Source: an uncultured Christensenellaceae bacterium
GTDB taxonomy: Bacteria; Bacillota; Clostridia; Christensenellales; UMGS416
Assembly: GCA_944376795.1 (NCBI GenBank)
Contig: CALWDW010000048.1
Coordinates: 34,088-98,087, forward strand
Reading direction: 5' to 3'
Length of the DNA stretch: 64,000 nucleotides
Shown here piece after piece: positions 52,218-62,404 of this stretch (position 1 is its first letter; each line of letters begins with the position of its first letter). The notes under the pieces are model-generated. The model saw nothing but the letters and a program-made list of their open reading frames with translations. It had not been told where the DNA came from and did not search any database. The translations under genes were made by a program, and so were the position numbers.

Positions 52218-53462
52218 CTAAGCCTCCTCATACTTCCCCAGCAGCAGCGTAGCGTTGTGCCCGCCGAAGCCCAGGGAGTTGGTCAGCGCGTAGCGCACCG
52301 GCTGGTTCCGGCCCACATTGGGCACAACGTCCAGGTCGCAGTCCGGATCGGGCTCCTGGTAGCCCACGGTCGCCGGGATATACCCGTCCCGAATGGCCAG
52401 CGCGCAGACGATGGTCTCTATTGCCCCGGCGGCGCCCAGCATGTGCCCGGTCATGCTCTTGGTGGAGGACACCGCCACATGCTCCGCCGCCTCGCCCATG
52501 GCCAGGCGGATCACCCGGGTCTCGGTCTTGTCATTCAGGGGGGTGGACGTCCCATGGGCGTTGATGTAATCCACCTGTTCGGGGAAGATCCCGCCCTCCT
52601 CCATGGCCAAAGTCATGGCCCGGGCGGCGGCACGGCCCTCCGGATCGGGCGCGGTCATGTGGTAGCCGTCGGCCGTCTCGCCGCAGCCCAGCAGCTCGGC
52701 ATAGATCTTGGCGCCCCGCGCTTTGGCCGACTCCAAGGATTCCAACACCAGAACCGCAGCCCCCTCCCCCATCACGAAGCCCGAACGCCGGGCATCAAAG
52801 GGAATCGACGCCGTCATGGGATCCTCACTGCGGGTCAACGCGTCCAAATTGGCAAACGCGCCCATGGCAAAGAGCGTCAGCGGTGCTTCCGTACCCCCGC
52901 ACAGCATTTTGTCCGCCTGCCCATACTTGACCATGCGGAAGGCCGTGCCCACGGCATCCGTGCCGGTGGCGCAGGCGGTGACCACATCCAGGCAGGGGCC
53001 GTGCAGCCCCATCTCCAGGGACAGGATCCCCGAGGCCATATTGCCAATCATCATGGGGACGGTGAGGGGAGCGGTCTTCCGGGTCAGGCCGGTGGTTGCC
53101 AGCTTGCCAATCTCCCGCTCCATGGTCTCCATCCCGCCAATGCCGCTGCCCACCACAACGCCAAAGCGGTCGCCGTCGTAGGAACCGGGCTGCAGGGCGG
53201 CATCCTCCATGGCCATCTTCCCCGCCGCCATGGCATACTGGCAGAAGCGGTCCAACCGCCGCGCCAGTTTCTTATCCATAAAGGCAGCCGGGTCAAATCC
53301 CTTTACCTCGGCCGCCACGGAGATCTTGCTGTCGCCGGTATCCAAACGGGTTACGGGGCCAATGCCCACCTTTCCCGCCTTCATGGCGTCCCATGTCTCC
53401 TCCACACACAGGCCCAGGGGCGTCACCGCCCCCATGCCGGTTATTACCACGCGATGCGTCAT
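52218..53462 (-). CDS. fabF: 3-oxoacyl-ACP synthase II (FabF)
   Basis: 414 residues. It condenses malonyl-ACP with growing acyl-ACP. The Cys-His-His triad is visible: VTACATGTDAVG (active Cys), NAHGTSTPLNDKTE and KSMTGHMLGAAGA. VITGMGAVTPLG begins the thiolase fold and NSLGFGGHNA ends it. It is the only elongating synthase in the operon. AGAAGGAG precedes the ATG. The gene lies 24 bases after fabG. Confidence 0.97.
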   Translation of the reverse strand: MTHRVVITGMGAVTPLGLCVEETWDAMKAGKVGIGPVTRLDTGDSKISVAAEVKGFDPAAFMDKKLARRLDRFCQYAMAAGKMAMEDAALQPGSYDGDRFGVVVGSGIGGMETMEREIGKLATTGLTRKTAPLTVPMMIGNMASGILSLEMGLHGPCLDVVTACATGTDAVGTAFRMVKYGQADKMLCGGTEAPLTLFAMGAFANLDALTRSEDPMTASIPFDARRSGFVMGEGAAVLVLESLESAKARGAKIYAELLGCGETADGYHMTAPDPEGRAAARAMTLAMEEGGIFPEQVDYINAHGTSTPLNDKTETRVIRLAMGEAAEHVAVSSTKSMTGHMLGAAGAIETIVCALAIRDGYIPATVGYQEPDPDCDLDVVPNVGRNQPVRYALTNSLGFGGHNATLLLGKYEEA

Positions 53463-53486
53463 CGTGATTTCTCCTTCTTTACCGGG

Positions 53487-54230
53487 CTAGATCGCCATAC
53501 CGCCGTCTACCCGCAGCACGACGCCCGTAATATAGCTGGCAGCAGGACCGGCCAAAAAGCACACCGCACCGGCCACGTCCTCCGCCGTTCCCGCACGGCC
53601 CAGCGGGATGGTCTCCATCACCTTTTCCCGGGCCGCCTCCGGCATAGCCTGCGTCATGTCCGTGGCAATATAGCCGGGAGCCACAGCATTGACCGTGATG
53701 CCCCGGCGGGCCAGTTCGCGGGCCGCCGACTTGGTCAGGCCGATCACCCCCGCCTTGGAGGCCGCGTAATTGGCCTGGCCGGCGTTGCCGGTGATACCCA
53801 CCACCGAAGTTATATTGATAATGCGTCCGGCGCGCTGCTTCATCATGATGGGCGTAGCGTGCCGGATGCAGTTAAATGCACTTTTCAGGTTCACGTCCAG
53901 AACCTGATCATAGTCCTCTTCGCTCATGCGCGCCAGCAGCCCATCCCGGGTAATCCCGGCGTTATTGACCAGCACGCCAATTCCGCCAAAGGCGGCAGCC
54001 GCCTGGTCGATCAAGGCCTTCGCCTCATCAAAGCGGCTCACATCGGCCTGCACCAGGAGGGTCTTCCTCCCCATGGCCTCGATCTGCTGGGCCAGTTCCT
54101 GGGCGGGGGCGCTTTGGCTCCTATAGTTGATCACAATATCCCAACCCTGCGCCGCTAAGGCCAGGGCAATGCCCCGGCCAATCCCCCGGGACGCACCGGT
54201 AACCACCGCACAACGGGAACCAGAAGACAT
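53487..54230 (-). CDS. fabG: 3-oxoacyl-ACP reductase FabG
   Basis: 247 residues. It reduces 3-oxoacyl-ACP with NADPH. The SDR cofactor motif GASRGIGRGIALALA, the NNAG motif (VLVNNAGITRDGLL) and the Ser-Tyr-Lys triad (NITSVVG and YAASKAG) are all present. The C-terminal APGYIATDMT is FabG-typical. A GAGAAAC site precedes the ATG. It lies 63 bases after fabD. Confidence 0.97.
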   Translation of the reverse strand: MSSGSRCAVVTGASRGIGRGIALALAAQGWDIVINYRSQSAPAQELAQQIEAMGRKTLLVQADVSRFDEAKALIDQAAAAFGGIGVLVNNAGITRDGLLARMSEEDYDQVLDVNLKSAFNCIRHATPIMMKQRAGRIINITSVVGITGNAGQANYAASKAGVIGLTKSAARELARRGITVNAVAPGYIATDMTQAMPEAAREKVMETIPLGRAGTAEDVAGAVCFLAGPAASYITGVVLRVDGGMAI

Positions 54231-54293
54231 AATGTTTCTCCTTTATCCATACAAAATCAATCAATCATATAATAGCAATGCACTATGCCATAA

Positions 54294-55217
54294 TTAGGCG
54301 TTCTGCGCCACAAGGGCCAACGCCTTCTCCAAGGAAGCGGGATCCTCCACCGCAGCAGCCGCAAGCCCCCGGTCGATCCGCCGCAGGAAGCCGCAGAGCG
54401 TCTTCCCCGGCCCCACCTCCACAAAGGTATCTACGCCGTCTGCCCGCAGATGGGCAATGGTCTCCTCCCAGCGTACCGGATGGCAAATCTGGGAGGCAAT
54501 GAGCCCACGGTAACCCTCCTGCGGATAGGGCTGCGCCGTGCAGTTGGCATAGAGGGGAATCTGCGGCGGCTGGATGGGAAATCCCTCCAGCTCGGCCTCG
54601 TACGCCGCTGCGGCCTCCCGCATCAGCGAGGAATGGAAGGCGCCGCTCACCGCCAGGGGCACGGCGCGCAAGCCTTGGGCTGCCGCCAGCTCCAAAAGCC
54701 GCGCCACAGCCTCCTGCGTCCCCGCGGCTACGATCTGTCCGGGACAGTTGTAGTTCACCGGCTCGGCGCCCGCTTCCCGGCACAGCGCCTCCACCTTTTC
54801 CGCGCCGGCGCCCAGGATGGCCGCCATACCGCCGGGATGGGCCTGGGCCGCCGCATCCATCAGCGCCGCGCGCCGGGATACCATCGCAAAGGCCGTCTCA
54901 AAGTCCACCATTCCTGCGCACAGCATAGCCGTCAGCTCGCCGAGGGAAAAACCTGCAGCCGCTTGGGGCGTCACCCCCGCCTCCCGGAGCGCGGCCAGGG
55001 CGGCCGCCTCCATTGTCATCAGACACGGCTGGGTATATAGGGTGCGGTTGAGCTCCTCCTGGGGACCTTGGAAAGATACCCGTGTCACCATGCCGCCGCT
55101 CAGCGCGTCCGCCTGATCATAAACCGCCCGCGCGGCAGGAGAAGCATGATAGAACGCCTCCCCCATTGACACCTTCTGGGCGCCCTGCCCCGAAAAGAGA
55201 AACGCAACCTTTCCCAT
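54294..55217 (-). CDS. fabD: malonyl-CoA:ACP transacylase FabD
   Basis: 307 residues. It loads malonate onto ACP. The N-terminal FLFSGQGAQ, the nucleophile Ser in GFSLGELTAM, and the catalytic His in SGAFHSSLM are present. ANCTAQPY and VEVGPGKTLCGFLRRI near the end are family marks. It directly follows acpP, where many clostridial operons place fabK; that gene is missing here. Confidence 0.96.
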   Translation of the reverse strand: MGKVAFLFSGQGAQKVSMGEAFYHASPAARAVYDQADALSGGMVTRVSFQGPQEELNRTLYTQPCLMTMEAAALAALREAGVTPQAAAGFSLGELTAMLCAGMVDFETAFAMVSRRAALMDAAAQAHPGGMAAILGAGAEKVEALCREAGAEPVNYNCPGQIVAAGTQEAVARLLELAAAQGLRAVPLAVSGAFHSSLMREAAAAYEAELEGFPIQPPQIPLYANCTAQPYPQEGYRGLIASQICHPVRWEETIAHLRADGVDTFVEVGPGKTLCGFLRRIDRGLAAAAVEDPASLEKALALVAQNA

Positions 55218-55284
55218 CTTCCATCCTCCATTTGCGAAGGGCCGCCCCAGGCCTCCAAAGCCCAGGACAGCCCCACGTTTTTTG

Positions 55285-55503
55285 TTACTTCGCCTCGTCG
55301 ATATACTTCACCAGGTCGGCGACGGTCTTGAGCCCCTCGCTCTTCTCAATGGTGATGCCGAAAGCATCCTCCAGGTCCATGACGATCTCCACCATGTCCA
55401 GGGAGTCGACCTTCATGTCCTCAAAGCTGGACTCCATGGTGATCGAGTCCTCCGGGATGTCCATCTTGTCGGCAATGATGCTGCGGATCTTCTCAAAAGT
55501 CAT
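55285..55503 (-). CDS. acpP: acyl carrier protein
   Basis: 72 residues, acidic, four-helix. Phosphopantetheine attaches to Ser34 in VDSLDMVEIVMDLEDAFGI, the canonical DSL motif. It carries the growing chain between the enzymes of this operon. A GGAGGGTACACAC site precedes the ATG. It lies between fabH and fabD. Confidence 0.97.
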   Translation of the reverse strand: MTFEKIRSIIADKMDIPEDSITMESSFEDMKVDSLDMVEIVMDLEDAFGITIEKSEGLKTVADLVKYIDEAK

Positions 55504-55551
55504 GTGTGTACCCTCCGTTATAACGATATAATTTATGGCAAGAAGCCGGGG

Positions 55552-56496
55552 CTAGGCCCATTGGAACAGTGCCGAGGCCGCAGTCAATCCGCCGCCAAAG
55601 GCCACCAAAACCACCCAGTCTCCCTTCTTCAGACACCCTTTCTTGTTCAGTTCGTCCAGCATGATGCCGATGCTGCTGGACGAAGTATTGCCATAACGCT
55701 CTAAGTTCAGGGCAAAACGCTCCACCGGTATGCCCAAGCGCTTGGCCGCGGAACTAATGATCCGGTAATTGGCCTGATGGGGAACGATCCACCGTACCTC
55801 CTCCAGAGAGACCGGCGCACCTTCCATGGCCCGGCTCACCATCTCGGGCAGTATGGTGGTGGCGTACCGGAAAACCTCCGGTCCCTTCATAACCAAGTAG
55901 CTGGGGGACAGCCCTTCTCCCACCCCGCCATGGTTCAGCCCCGGAATCGTCAGCACATCCCGGGCATCCTCCTGGGCATGGAGGCAGATCTGCGACCATG
56001 TTTCCCCGCGCTGGAGTACCACCGCCGCGGCCCCGTCCCCGAAGAGAATGCAGCTGGACCGGTCGGTCCAATCCACGACGCGGGAGAGCTTCTCCGCGGC
56101 AACTACCAGCACCGGGCCGCTCTCACAGAAAGAGGATCCTACCTGCAGTGCGTAAAGGAAGCCCGAACAGGCCGCGTTGACGTCAAAAGCCGGGCACGAC
56201 GCCCCCAGTGCCGCTGCAATCTGGCACGCCGTGGGTGGGCATATCATATCTCCCGTGCAGGTACTGCAGACCACTGCCGCCAGCGCAGACGCCTCGATCC
56301 CCGCCTCCTGCAGCGCCTGGCGGGCTGCCTGGCTGCCCATGGAGGCCACGGTCTCTGTGACGGCAATACGCCGCTCCCGAACGCCGCTGTGGGTCACGAT
56401 CCATTCATCGCTGGTATCCACCATCTTCTCCAGGTCGGCATTGGTCAGCACTTTTTCGGGAACGCAGCTGCCTGTTCCAACAATCCTCCACTGCAT
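55552..56496 (-). CDS. fabH: 3-oxoacyl-ACP synthase III (FabH)
   Basis: 314 residues. It starts each chain by condensing acetyl-CoA (or branched primers) with malonyl-ACP. The Cys-His-Asn triad lies in VNAACSGFLYALQ, VPHQANYRII and ERYGNTSSSSI. TSDEWIVTHSGVRERR and VVAAEKLSRVVDW are family marks. The ATG follows GGAGGAG by 9 bases; the frame is open 60 codons further into the promoter region, so the shorter form is chosen. First gene of the operon. No FabT- or FapR-type regulator gene is beside it. Confidence 0.96.
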   Translation of the reverse strand: MQWRIVGTGSCVPEKVLTNADLEKMVDTSDEWIVTHSGVRERRIAVTETVASMGSQAARQALQEAGIEASALAAVVCSTCTGDMICPPTACQIAAALGASCPAFDVNAACSGFLYALQVGSSFCESGPVLVVAAEKLSRVVDWTDRSSCILFGDGAAAVVLQRGETWSQICLHAQEDARDVLTIPGLNHGGVGEGLSPSYLVMKGPEVFRYATTILPEMVSRAMEGAPVSLEEVRWIVPHQANYRIISSAAKRLGIPVERFALNLERYGNTSSSSIGIMLDELNKKGCLKKGDWVVLVAFGGGLTAASALFQWA

Positions 56497-56593
56497 ATGT
56501 ACATGCTCCTCCGCACCCGCACGCATGCGGGAGATACTTCTTTGCAAACCCATTCTGCCGCGCACGCACCGCAGCAAGAACCGTAACGGAGGA

Positions 56594-56622
56594 ATTATAT
56601 CATTTTTTCCCATACGTGTAAA
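56594..56622 (-). promoter_or_regulatory. promoter of the fatty-acid operon
   Basis: TTTACA, 17 bases, TATAAT. A leader of about 90 bases follows; no FapR palindrome was recognised in it. Confidence 0.75.
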
Positions 56623-56734
56623 GTGGAACGCAGGAAGAAAATGCACAAAGTCACATGATATGGTTTTGCATACCACATCTTCGGACGGTCCCAGACCAAA
56701 GGAGACGCGGCCGGAATAGATTGCCGAAAGCCAT

Positions 56735-56763
56735 TGACAGGAGAAAGGTTTTTCGTTATACTA
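56735..56763 (+). promoter_or_regulatory. strong promoter of the speD leader RNA
   Basis: Perfect TTGACA, 17 bases, TATACT, yet more than 410 bases upstream of the first gene. Transcription should begin near 56770. Confidence 0.75.
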
Positions 56764-56769
56764 GGGTTG

Positions 56770-57140
56770 TCATGTGATATGAGTTTTGTACAGAGTATCC
56801 ATGCAAATATTTCTTCTGACCACCCGCACGGGTTATGGCCATACGGACAGCCAGGTCAACTGCCGATGGGCGGCTCCGCCGCCATTATTGATTGAGTTTG
56901 AAGCTCAATTTTATAAGTTGGTTACCCAACCATCCAGGGATCCATGCATCAACTTGTAAAACGGTCAATAAAGAGTAGTAAAAGTAAGTATTTGCTATAT
57001 AGACTCTGTATACAGCTCCCAGAGCGTCTGGAAACAGCCGGCGGACGGAAGGCTCCTTCCCATCACCGCCCCGGCGTCTGCGTTCTGCCAAGCGACGGTT
57101 TTGCAGGCAATGTGTGGTCCACACTGCCTGCTTTTTCTTT
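56770..57140 (+). ncRNA. long structured leader RNA upstream of speD (class not recognised)
   Basis: About 370 bases lie between a strong promoter and an intrinsic terminator placed just before the speD ribosome site, the layout of a regulatory attenuator or riboswitch. Visible pairings include GGCGGC/GCCGCC (about 56869-56883), ATTGAG/CTCAAT with a T run (56891-56913, a possible early terminator), AAGTTG/CAACTT (56915-56956), CTCTG/CAGAG (57004-57025) and GCCGG/CCGGC enclosing GGAAGG/CCTTCC (57037-57075). It matches no riboswitch family I can name. A 75-codon frame (56944-57171), ending in the speD ribosome site, is an alternative explanation. Confidence 0.5.
57103..57136 (+). terminator. 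intrinsic terminator just upstream of speD
   Basis: GCAGGCA/TGCCTGC with an inner GTGTG/CACAC stem (2-base bulge, 3-base loop), then TTTTTCTTT. It ends 40 bases before the speD ATG, so the polyamine operon can be read only by passing it. Confidence 0.8.
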
Positions 57141-57182
57141 GCCTGCTCCCCGGGCATTCCGCTGTCAATAGGAGGATCCACC

Positions 57183-57941
57183 ATGGGAAACAAACTGCGG
57201 CTCTACGGTTTCAACAACCTCACCAAGGCCCTGAGCTTTAACATCTACGACGTATGCTACGCCAAAACCGCGCGGGAGCAGCAAGATTATATCGCCTACA
57301 TCGATGAGCAGTATAATTCCGAACGCCTTACCAGCATCCTCACCACTCTGACAGACATGATCGGCGCCCGGGTACTCAATATCGCCAAGCAGGATTATGA
57401 CCCCCAAGGGGCCTCGGTTACCATCCTCATCGCCGAGGGCTCCATGGTACCCGCCGGCCAGACCCAGCTGGCCCACCTGGATAAGAGCCACGTCACAGTA
57501 CACACCTACCCCGAATATCATCCCGAGACCAGTCTGGCCACCTTCCGGGTGGACATTGACGTGGCCACCTGCGGCGAGATTACCCCCCTGTCCACGCTGG
57601 ATTACCTGATTCGCTCCTTTGACTCGGACATCATCACCATGGACTACCGGGTGCGGGGCTTTACCCGGGATGTGGACGGAAAGAAGCTGTTCATGGACCA
57701 CAGCGTGACCTCCATCCAGGATTACATCGACCCCGGGATCCTCCAGCGCTATGACGCGGTGGACATCAATGTGTACAGCGCCAATATCTTCCATACCCGC
57801 ATGATGGTCAAGGAAATCGACCTGCAAAACTACCTATTTAAAACGGACGTCTATGAACTGCCGCCCCAGGTCCGCCTGCAGATCATGAACAACCTGCGCC
57901 GGGAGATGATCGAAATCTTCAGCGGCCGCAATATCTACTGA
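57183..57941 (+). CDS. speD: S-adenosylmethionine decarboxylase proenzyme
   Basis: 252 residues, the long (E. coli-like) bacterial form. It decarboxylates AdoMet to supply aminopropyl groups. The self-cleavage site that makes the pyruvoyl cofactor is Lys-Ser at [13 protein letters not shown] (Ser102). [18 protein letters not shown] and [15 protein letters not shown] also fit the family. AGGAGG lies 5 bases before the ATG. It opens a tightly packed six-gene polyamine operon behind an attenuator-like leader. Confidence 0.95.
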   Translation: MGNKLRLYGFNNLTKALSFNIYDVCYAKTAREQQDYIAYIDEQYNSERLTSILTTLTDMIGARVLNIAKQDYDPQGASVTILIAEGSMVPAGQTQLAHLDKSHVTVHTYPEYHPETSLATFRVDIDVATCGEITPLSTLDYLIRSFDSDIITMDYRVRGFTRDVDGKKLFMDHSVTSIQDYIDPGILQRYDAVDINVYSANIFHTRMMVKEIDLQNYLFKTDVYELPPQVRLQIMNNLRREMIEIFSGRNIY

Positions 57942-57951
57942 GGAGGCCGCC

Positions 57952-59409
57952 ATGACCAAGCCCGACCAGACCCGCGCCCCCATTTACGAAGCCTTGGAGC
58001 ATTTCCGCCGCCAGCGGGTGGTACCCTTCGATGTCCCCGGTCACAAGCGGGGCCGAGGCAACCCTGAACTGGCCCGTCTGCTGGGAGAAACCTGCGTCAG
58101 CATGGACGTTAACTCCATGAAGCCCCTGGATAACCTCTGCCATCCGATTTCGGTCATCCGGGAGGCCGAGGAGCTGGCCGCCGATGCCTTCGGCGCCGCC
58201 CACGCCTTTCTCATGGTGGGCGGCACCACCAGCGCCGTGCAAAGCATGGTGCTCTCGGTGGTCAAGCGGGGGGAAAAGATCATCCTGCCCCGCAACGTTC
58301 ACCGCAGCGTCATGGGAGCGCTGGTGCTCTGCGGCGCCGTGCCGGTCTACGTCAATCCCGAGTGCGACGACCGGCTTGGAATCCCTTTAGGAATGCGGCT
58401 GGCCGAAGTGGAGCGCACCATCCGCGCCCATCCCGACGCCAAGGCCGTGCTGGTCAATAACCCCACCTACTACGGCATCTGCTCCAATCTGCCGGGCATT
58501 GTGGAGCTGGCCCACCGGGCGGGTATGCTCTGTCTGGCCGACGAGGCCCACGGCACCCACTTCTATTTCCATGAGGATCTGCCCCTCTCGGCCATGGCAG
58601 CCGGAGCGGACATGGCGGCGGCCTCCATGCATAAGTCCGGCGGCAGCCTCACCCAGAGCAGCCTGCTGCTCACCGGCCCCGGCGTCCACGCCGGCCATGT
58701 GCGGCAGATCATCAACCTGACCCAGACCACCAGCGCCTCGTACCTGCTTCTCAGCAGCCTGGATATCGCCCGGCGGAACCTGGCCCTGCGCGGCCGCGAA
58801 GAATTCGCCCGGGTCATCCAGATGGCCCGCTACGCCCGCCGGGAGATTAACGCCATCGGCGGCTACAACGCCTTCAGCCGGGAGCTTGTAAACGGCGACA
58901 GCGTATACGACTTTGACGAGACTAAGCTCTCGGTAAATACCCTGGACGTGGGCCTGGCCGGCATCGAGGTATACGACCTGCTGCGGGACGAGTACGATAT
59001 CCAGATCGAGTTCGGCGACCTGGGAAATATCCTGGCCTACCTGTCCATCGGCGACCGGCCCCGGGAAATCGAGCGGCTGGTCAGCGCCCTCAGCGAGGTG
59101 CGCCGCCGCTTCGGCCGCAGCCGCGCTGGCCTGATGCAGCAGGAATATATCGAACCCGATGTCGCCGTCACCCCCCAGGAGGCCTTCTACGCCGATACCC
59201 AGTCCCTCCCCATTGAGGAGACCGCCGGGCAGATCTGCAGCGAGTTCGTCATGTGCTACCCGCCCGGCATCCCCGTGCTGACTCCCGGCGAGCGGATTAC
59301 CAAGCCCATCCTGGACTACATCCGCTACGCCAAGGCCAAGGGCTGCTCTATGACCGGCCCGGAGGATCCGGATATCCTCCGCCTGAACGTGCTGAAAGGA
59401 GTGCGATAA
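57952..59409 (+). CDS. speA: arginine decarboxylase (Orn/Lys/Arg decarboxylase fold)
   Basis: 485 residues, PLP-dependent, of the short Bacillus SpeA type. It forms agmatine from arginine. FDVPGHKRGRGN, the substrate-side GGTTSAVQSMVLS, LADEAHGTHF and the PLP-binding Lys228 of SMHKSGGSLTQSS are all present. CYPPGIPVLTPGERI is the typical C-terminal domain motif. Lysine or ornithine specificity cannot be fully excluded, but speB in the same operon makes agmatine the expected product. It starts 10 bases after speD. Confidence 0.9.
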   Translation: MTKPDQTRAPIYEALEHFRRQRVVPFDVPGHKRGRGNPELARLLGETCVSMDVNSMKPLDNLCHPISVIREAEELAADAFGAAHAFLMVGGTTSAVQSMVLSVVKRGEKIILPRNVHRSVMGALVLCGAVPVYVNPECDDRLGIPLGMRLAEVERTIRAHPDAKAVLVNNPTYYGICSNLPGIVELAHRAGMLCLADEAHGTHFYFHEDLPLSAMAAGADMAAASMHKSGGSLTQSSLLLTGPGVHAGHVRQIINLTQTTSASYLLLSSLDIARRNLALRGREEFARVIQMARYARREINAIGGYNAFSRELVNGDSVYDFDETKLSVNTLDVGLAGIEVYDLLRDEYDIQIEFGDLGNILAYLSIGDRPREIERLVSALSEVRRRFGRSRAGLMQQEYIEPDVAVTPQEAFYADTQSLPIEETAGQICSEFVMCYPPGIPVLTPGERITKPILDYIRYAKAKGCSMTGPEDPDILRLNVLKGVR

Positions 59410-59412
59410 TCC

Positions 59413-60273
59413 ATGGAACTGTGGTTCTCCGAGGCCCATTCTCCCAACGTCAAGTTCTCGGTGCGGGTCAACCGCCAGCTTTACAGCGGACAGAGCGAAT
59501 TCCAGCGCATCGACATCTTTGAATCCCCGGAGTTCGGCCGGTTTCTCACCCTCGACGGCTATATGATGCTCACCGAGAAGGACGAGTTCATCTACCATGA
59601 GCTGATCGTACACCCCCCCATGGCCGTACATCCCCAGGTGCGGGATGTGCTGGTCATCGGCGCGGGGGACGGCGGCGTCATCCGGGAGCTGGTGCAGTAT
59701 CCCGAGATCGAGCACATCGACCTGGTGGAGATCGATCCCCTGGTGGTGGAGGTGTGCAGAGAGTATCTCCCCCAAACCGCCTGCCGCCTGGATGATCCCC
59801 GGCTGACCATCCACTACGAGGACGGCCTGCGTTTCGTCCGTACCCCGCAAAATGCCTATGACCTGATCATTGTAGATTCCACCGATCCCTTCGGTCCCGG
59901 AGAGGGGCTATTTACCCGGGAGTTTTACGGCAACTGCCTCAAGGCCCTGCGGGAGGACGGCATCATGGTCAACCAGCATGAAAGCCCCTTCTACCCCGAG
60001 GACGCCATCGCCTGCCAGCGGGCTCACAAGCGGATCGTGGAGTCCTTCCCCATCAGCAAGGTCTACCAGGCACACATCCCCACCTATCCCTCCGGACACT
60101 GGCTCTTTGGCTTTGCCAGCAAGCGCTACCATCCCCTCCGCGACCTGGACGAGGTGCGATGGAACCTGCGCGGCCTGCACTGCCGCTACTACACCACCAC
60201 CCTGCACAAGGGCGCCTTCTATATCCCTGCCTACGTAGAGGAGCTGCTGAAAAATGTTGAAGCCGCAGATTGA
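59413..60273 (+). CDS. speE: spermidine synthase
   Basis: 286 residues. It transfers the aminopropyl group of decarboxylated AdoMet to putrescine. The methyltransferase-like fold shows the binding motif VIGAGDGGVIREL, the acidic LVEIDPLVVEVC, and the catalytic DSTDPFGPGEGLF. The N-terminal beta-domain (YSGQSEFQRIDIFES) is complete. AAAGGAG lies 10 bases before the ATG. Its end overlaps speB by 20 bases. Confidence 0.95.
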   Translation: MELWFSEAHSPNVKFSVRVNRQLYSGQSEFQRIDIFESPEFGRFLTLDGYMMLTEKDEFIYHELIVHPPMAVHPQVRDVLVIGAGDGGVIRELVQYPEIEHIDLVEIDPLVVEVCREYLPQTACRLDDPRLTIHYEDGLRFVRTPQNAYDLIIVDSTDPFGPGEGLFTREFYGNCLKALREDGIMVNQHESPFYPEDAIACQRAHKRIVESFPISKVYQAHIPTYPSGHWLFGFASKRYHPLRDLDEVRWNLRGLHCRYYTTTLHKGAFYIPAYVEELLKNVEAAD

Positions 60274-61126
60274 CGTCTTTATGGGCTGTGACAGCCCCTT
60301 GGAAACGGCCCGCACGGTGCTCTTCGGCGCACCCTTTGACTCCACCACCTCCAACCGGCCCGGTACGCGCTTCGGACCGTCGGCAATCCGCCGCGAATCC
60401 TATGGGCTGGAGCTCTACAGCCCCTACCAGGACCTGGACCTCTCCGACGCCGCCGTGCTGGACAGCGGCGATCTGGAGCTTCCCATGGGCAGCAGCGAAA
60501 AGGCGCTGAAGGCCATCCGCCAGCGGGCCCAGGAGATCCTGCAGGCCGGCAAGCGCCCCTTCCTTTTGGGCGGCGAACACTTGGTTACCCTAGGCGCCTT
60601 CCAGGCGGTGTTCGCAAGCTTTCCCCAGGTGATCCTTCTGCACCTGGACGCCCACGCCGACCTGCGGGATGAATACCTGGACACCGCGCTCTCCCATGCC
60701 TGCGTGCTGCGCCGGTGCTGGGAGCACACCGGAGACGGGCGCATCTACCAGTTCGGCATCCGTTCGGGCGACCGGGAGGAGTGGCAGTGGGGAAAGCGTC
60801 ACGTATCCACCCATCCCTTTGACCTGGAGGGCCTGGAGGCGCTGGCCTCCCAGCTGCAGGAGCATCCCGTCTACCTGACCGTGGACCTGGATGTGCTGGA
60901 TCCCTCGGTTTTCCCCGGCACCGGCACCCCGGAACCCGGCGGCGTCTCCTTCGACGCGCTGCGCCGGGCGGTGACTTTCGTCTGCCGGCAGTGCCGCGTG
61001 GTGGGCTGCGACGTCACCGAGCTCTCTCCCCCCTATGACCCCAGCGGGGTCTCCAACGCCGTGGCAGCCAAGGTCGTCCGGGAAATGCTGCTGGCCCTGC
61101 ACGCCCACGACGAAAGCAAAGTATAA
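60254..61126 (+). CDS. speB: agmatinase
   Basis: 290 residues. It hydrolyses agmatine to putrescine and urea. The two-manganese site of ureohydrolases is complete: GGEHLVTLG, LHLDAHADLRDEY and TVDLDVLDPS. FDSTTSNRPGTRFGPSAIR marks the N terminus. The ATG lies within the end of speE, with GAGGAG upstream in frame with that gene, so the two are coupled. The ureohydrolase type means no N-carbamoylputrescine route is needed. Confidence 0.93.
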   Translation: MLKPQIDVFMGCDSPLETARTVLFGAPFDSTTSNRPGTRFGPSAIRRESYGLELYSPYQDLDLSDAAVLDSGDLELPMGSSEKALKAIRQRAQEILQAGKRPFLLGGEHLVTLGAFQAVFASFPQVILLHLDAHADLRDEYLDTALSHACVLRRCWEHTGDGRIYQFGIRSGDREEWQWGKRHVSTHPFDLEGLEALASQLQEHPVYLTVDLDVLDPSVFPGTGTPEPGGVSFDALRRAVTFVCRQCRVVGCDVTELSPPYDPSGVSNAVAAKVVREMLLALHAHDESKV

Positions 61127-61141
61127 AGGAGGACAAGCATC

Positions 61142-62401
<1,260 letters not shown>

Positions 62402-62404
62402 GGC

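Noticed and set aside
56770..56915. 6S, SRP or RNase P RNA as identity of the speD leader
   Set aside because: The hallmark sequences of these RNAs were not found, and the position directly upstream of an operon with a terminator fits a regulatory leader better.
56885..57193. 102-codon minus-strand ORF in the speD leader
   Set aside because: No ribosome site and no similarity. It lies across the terminator hairpin and has no promoter.
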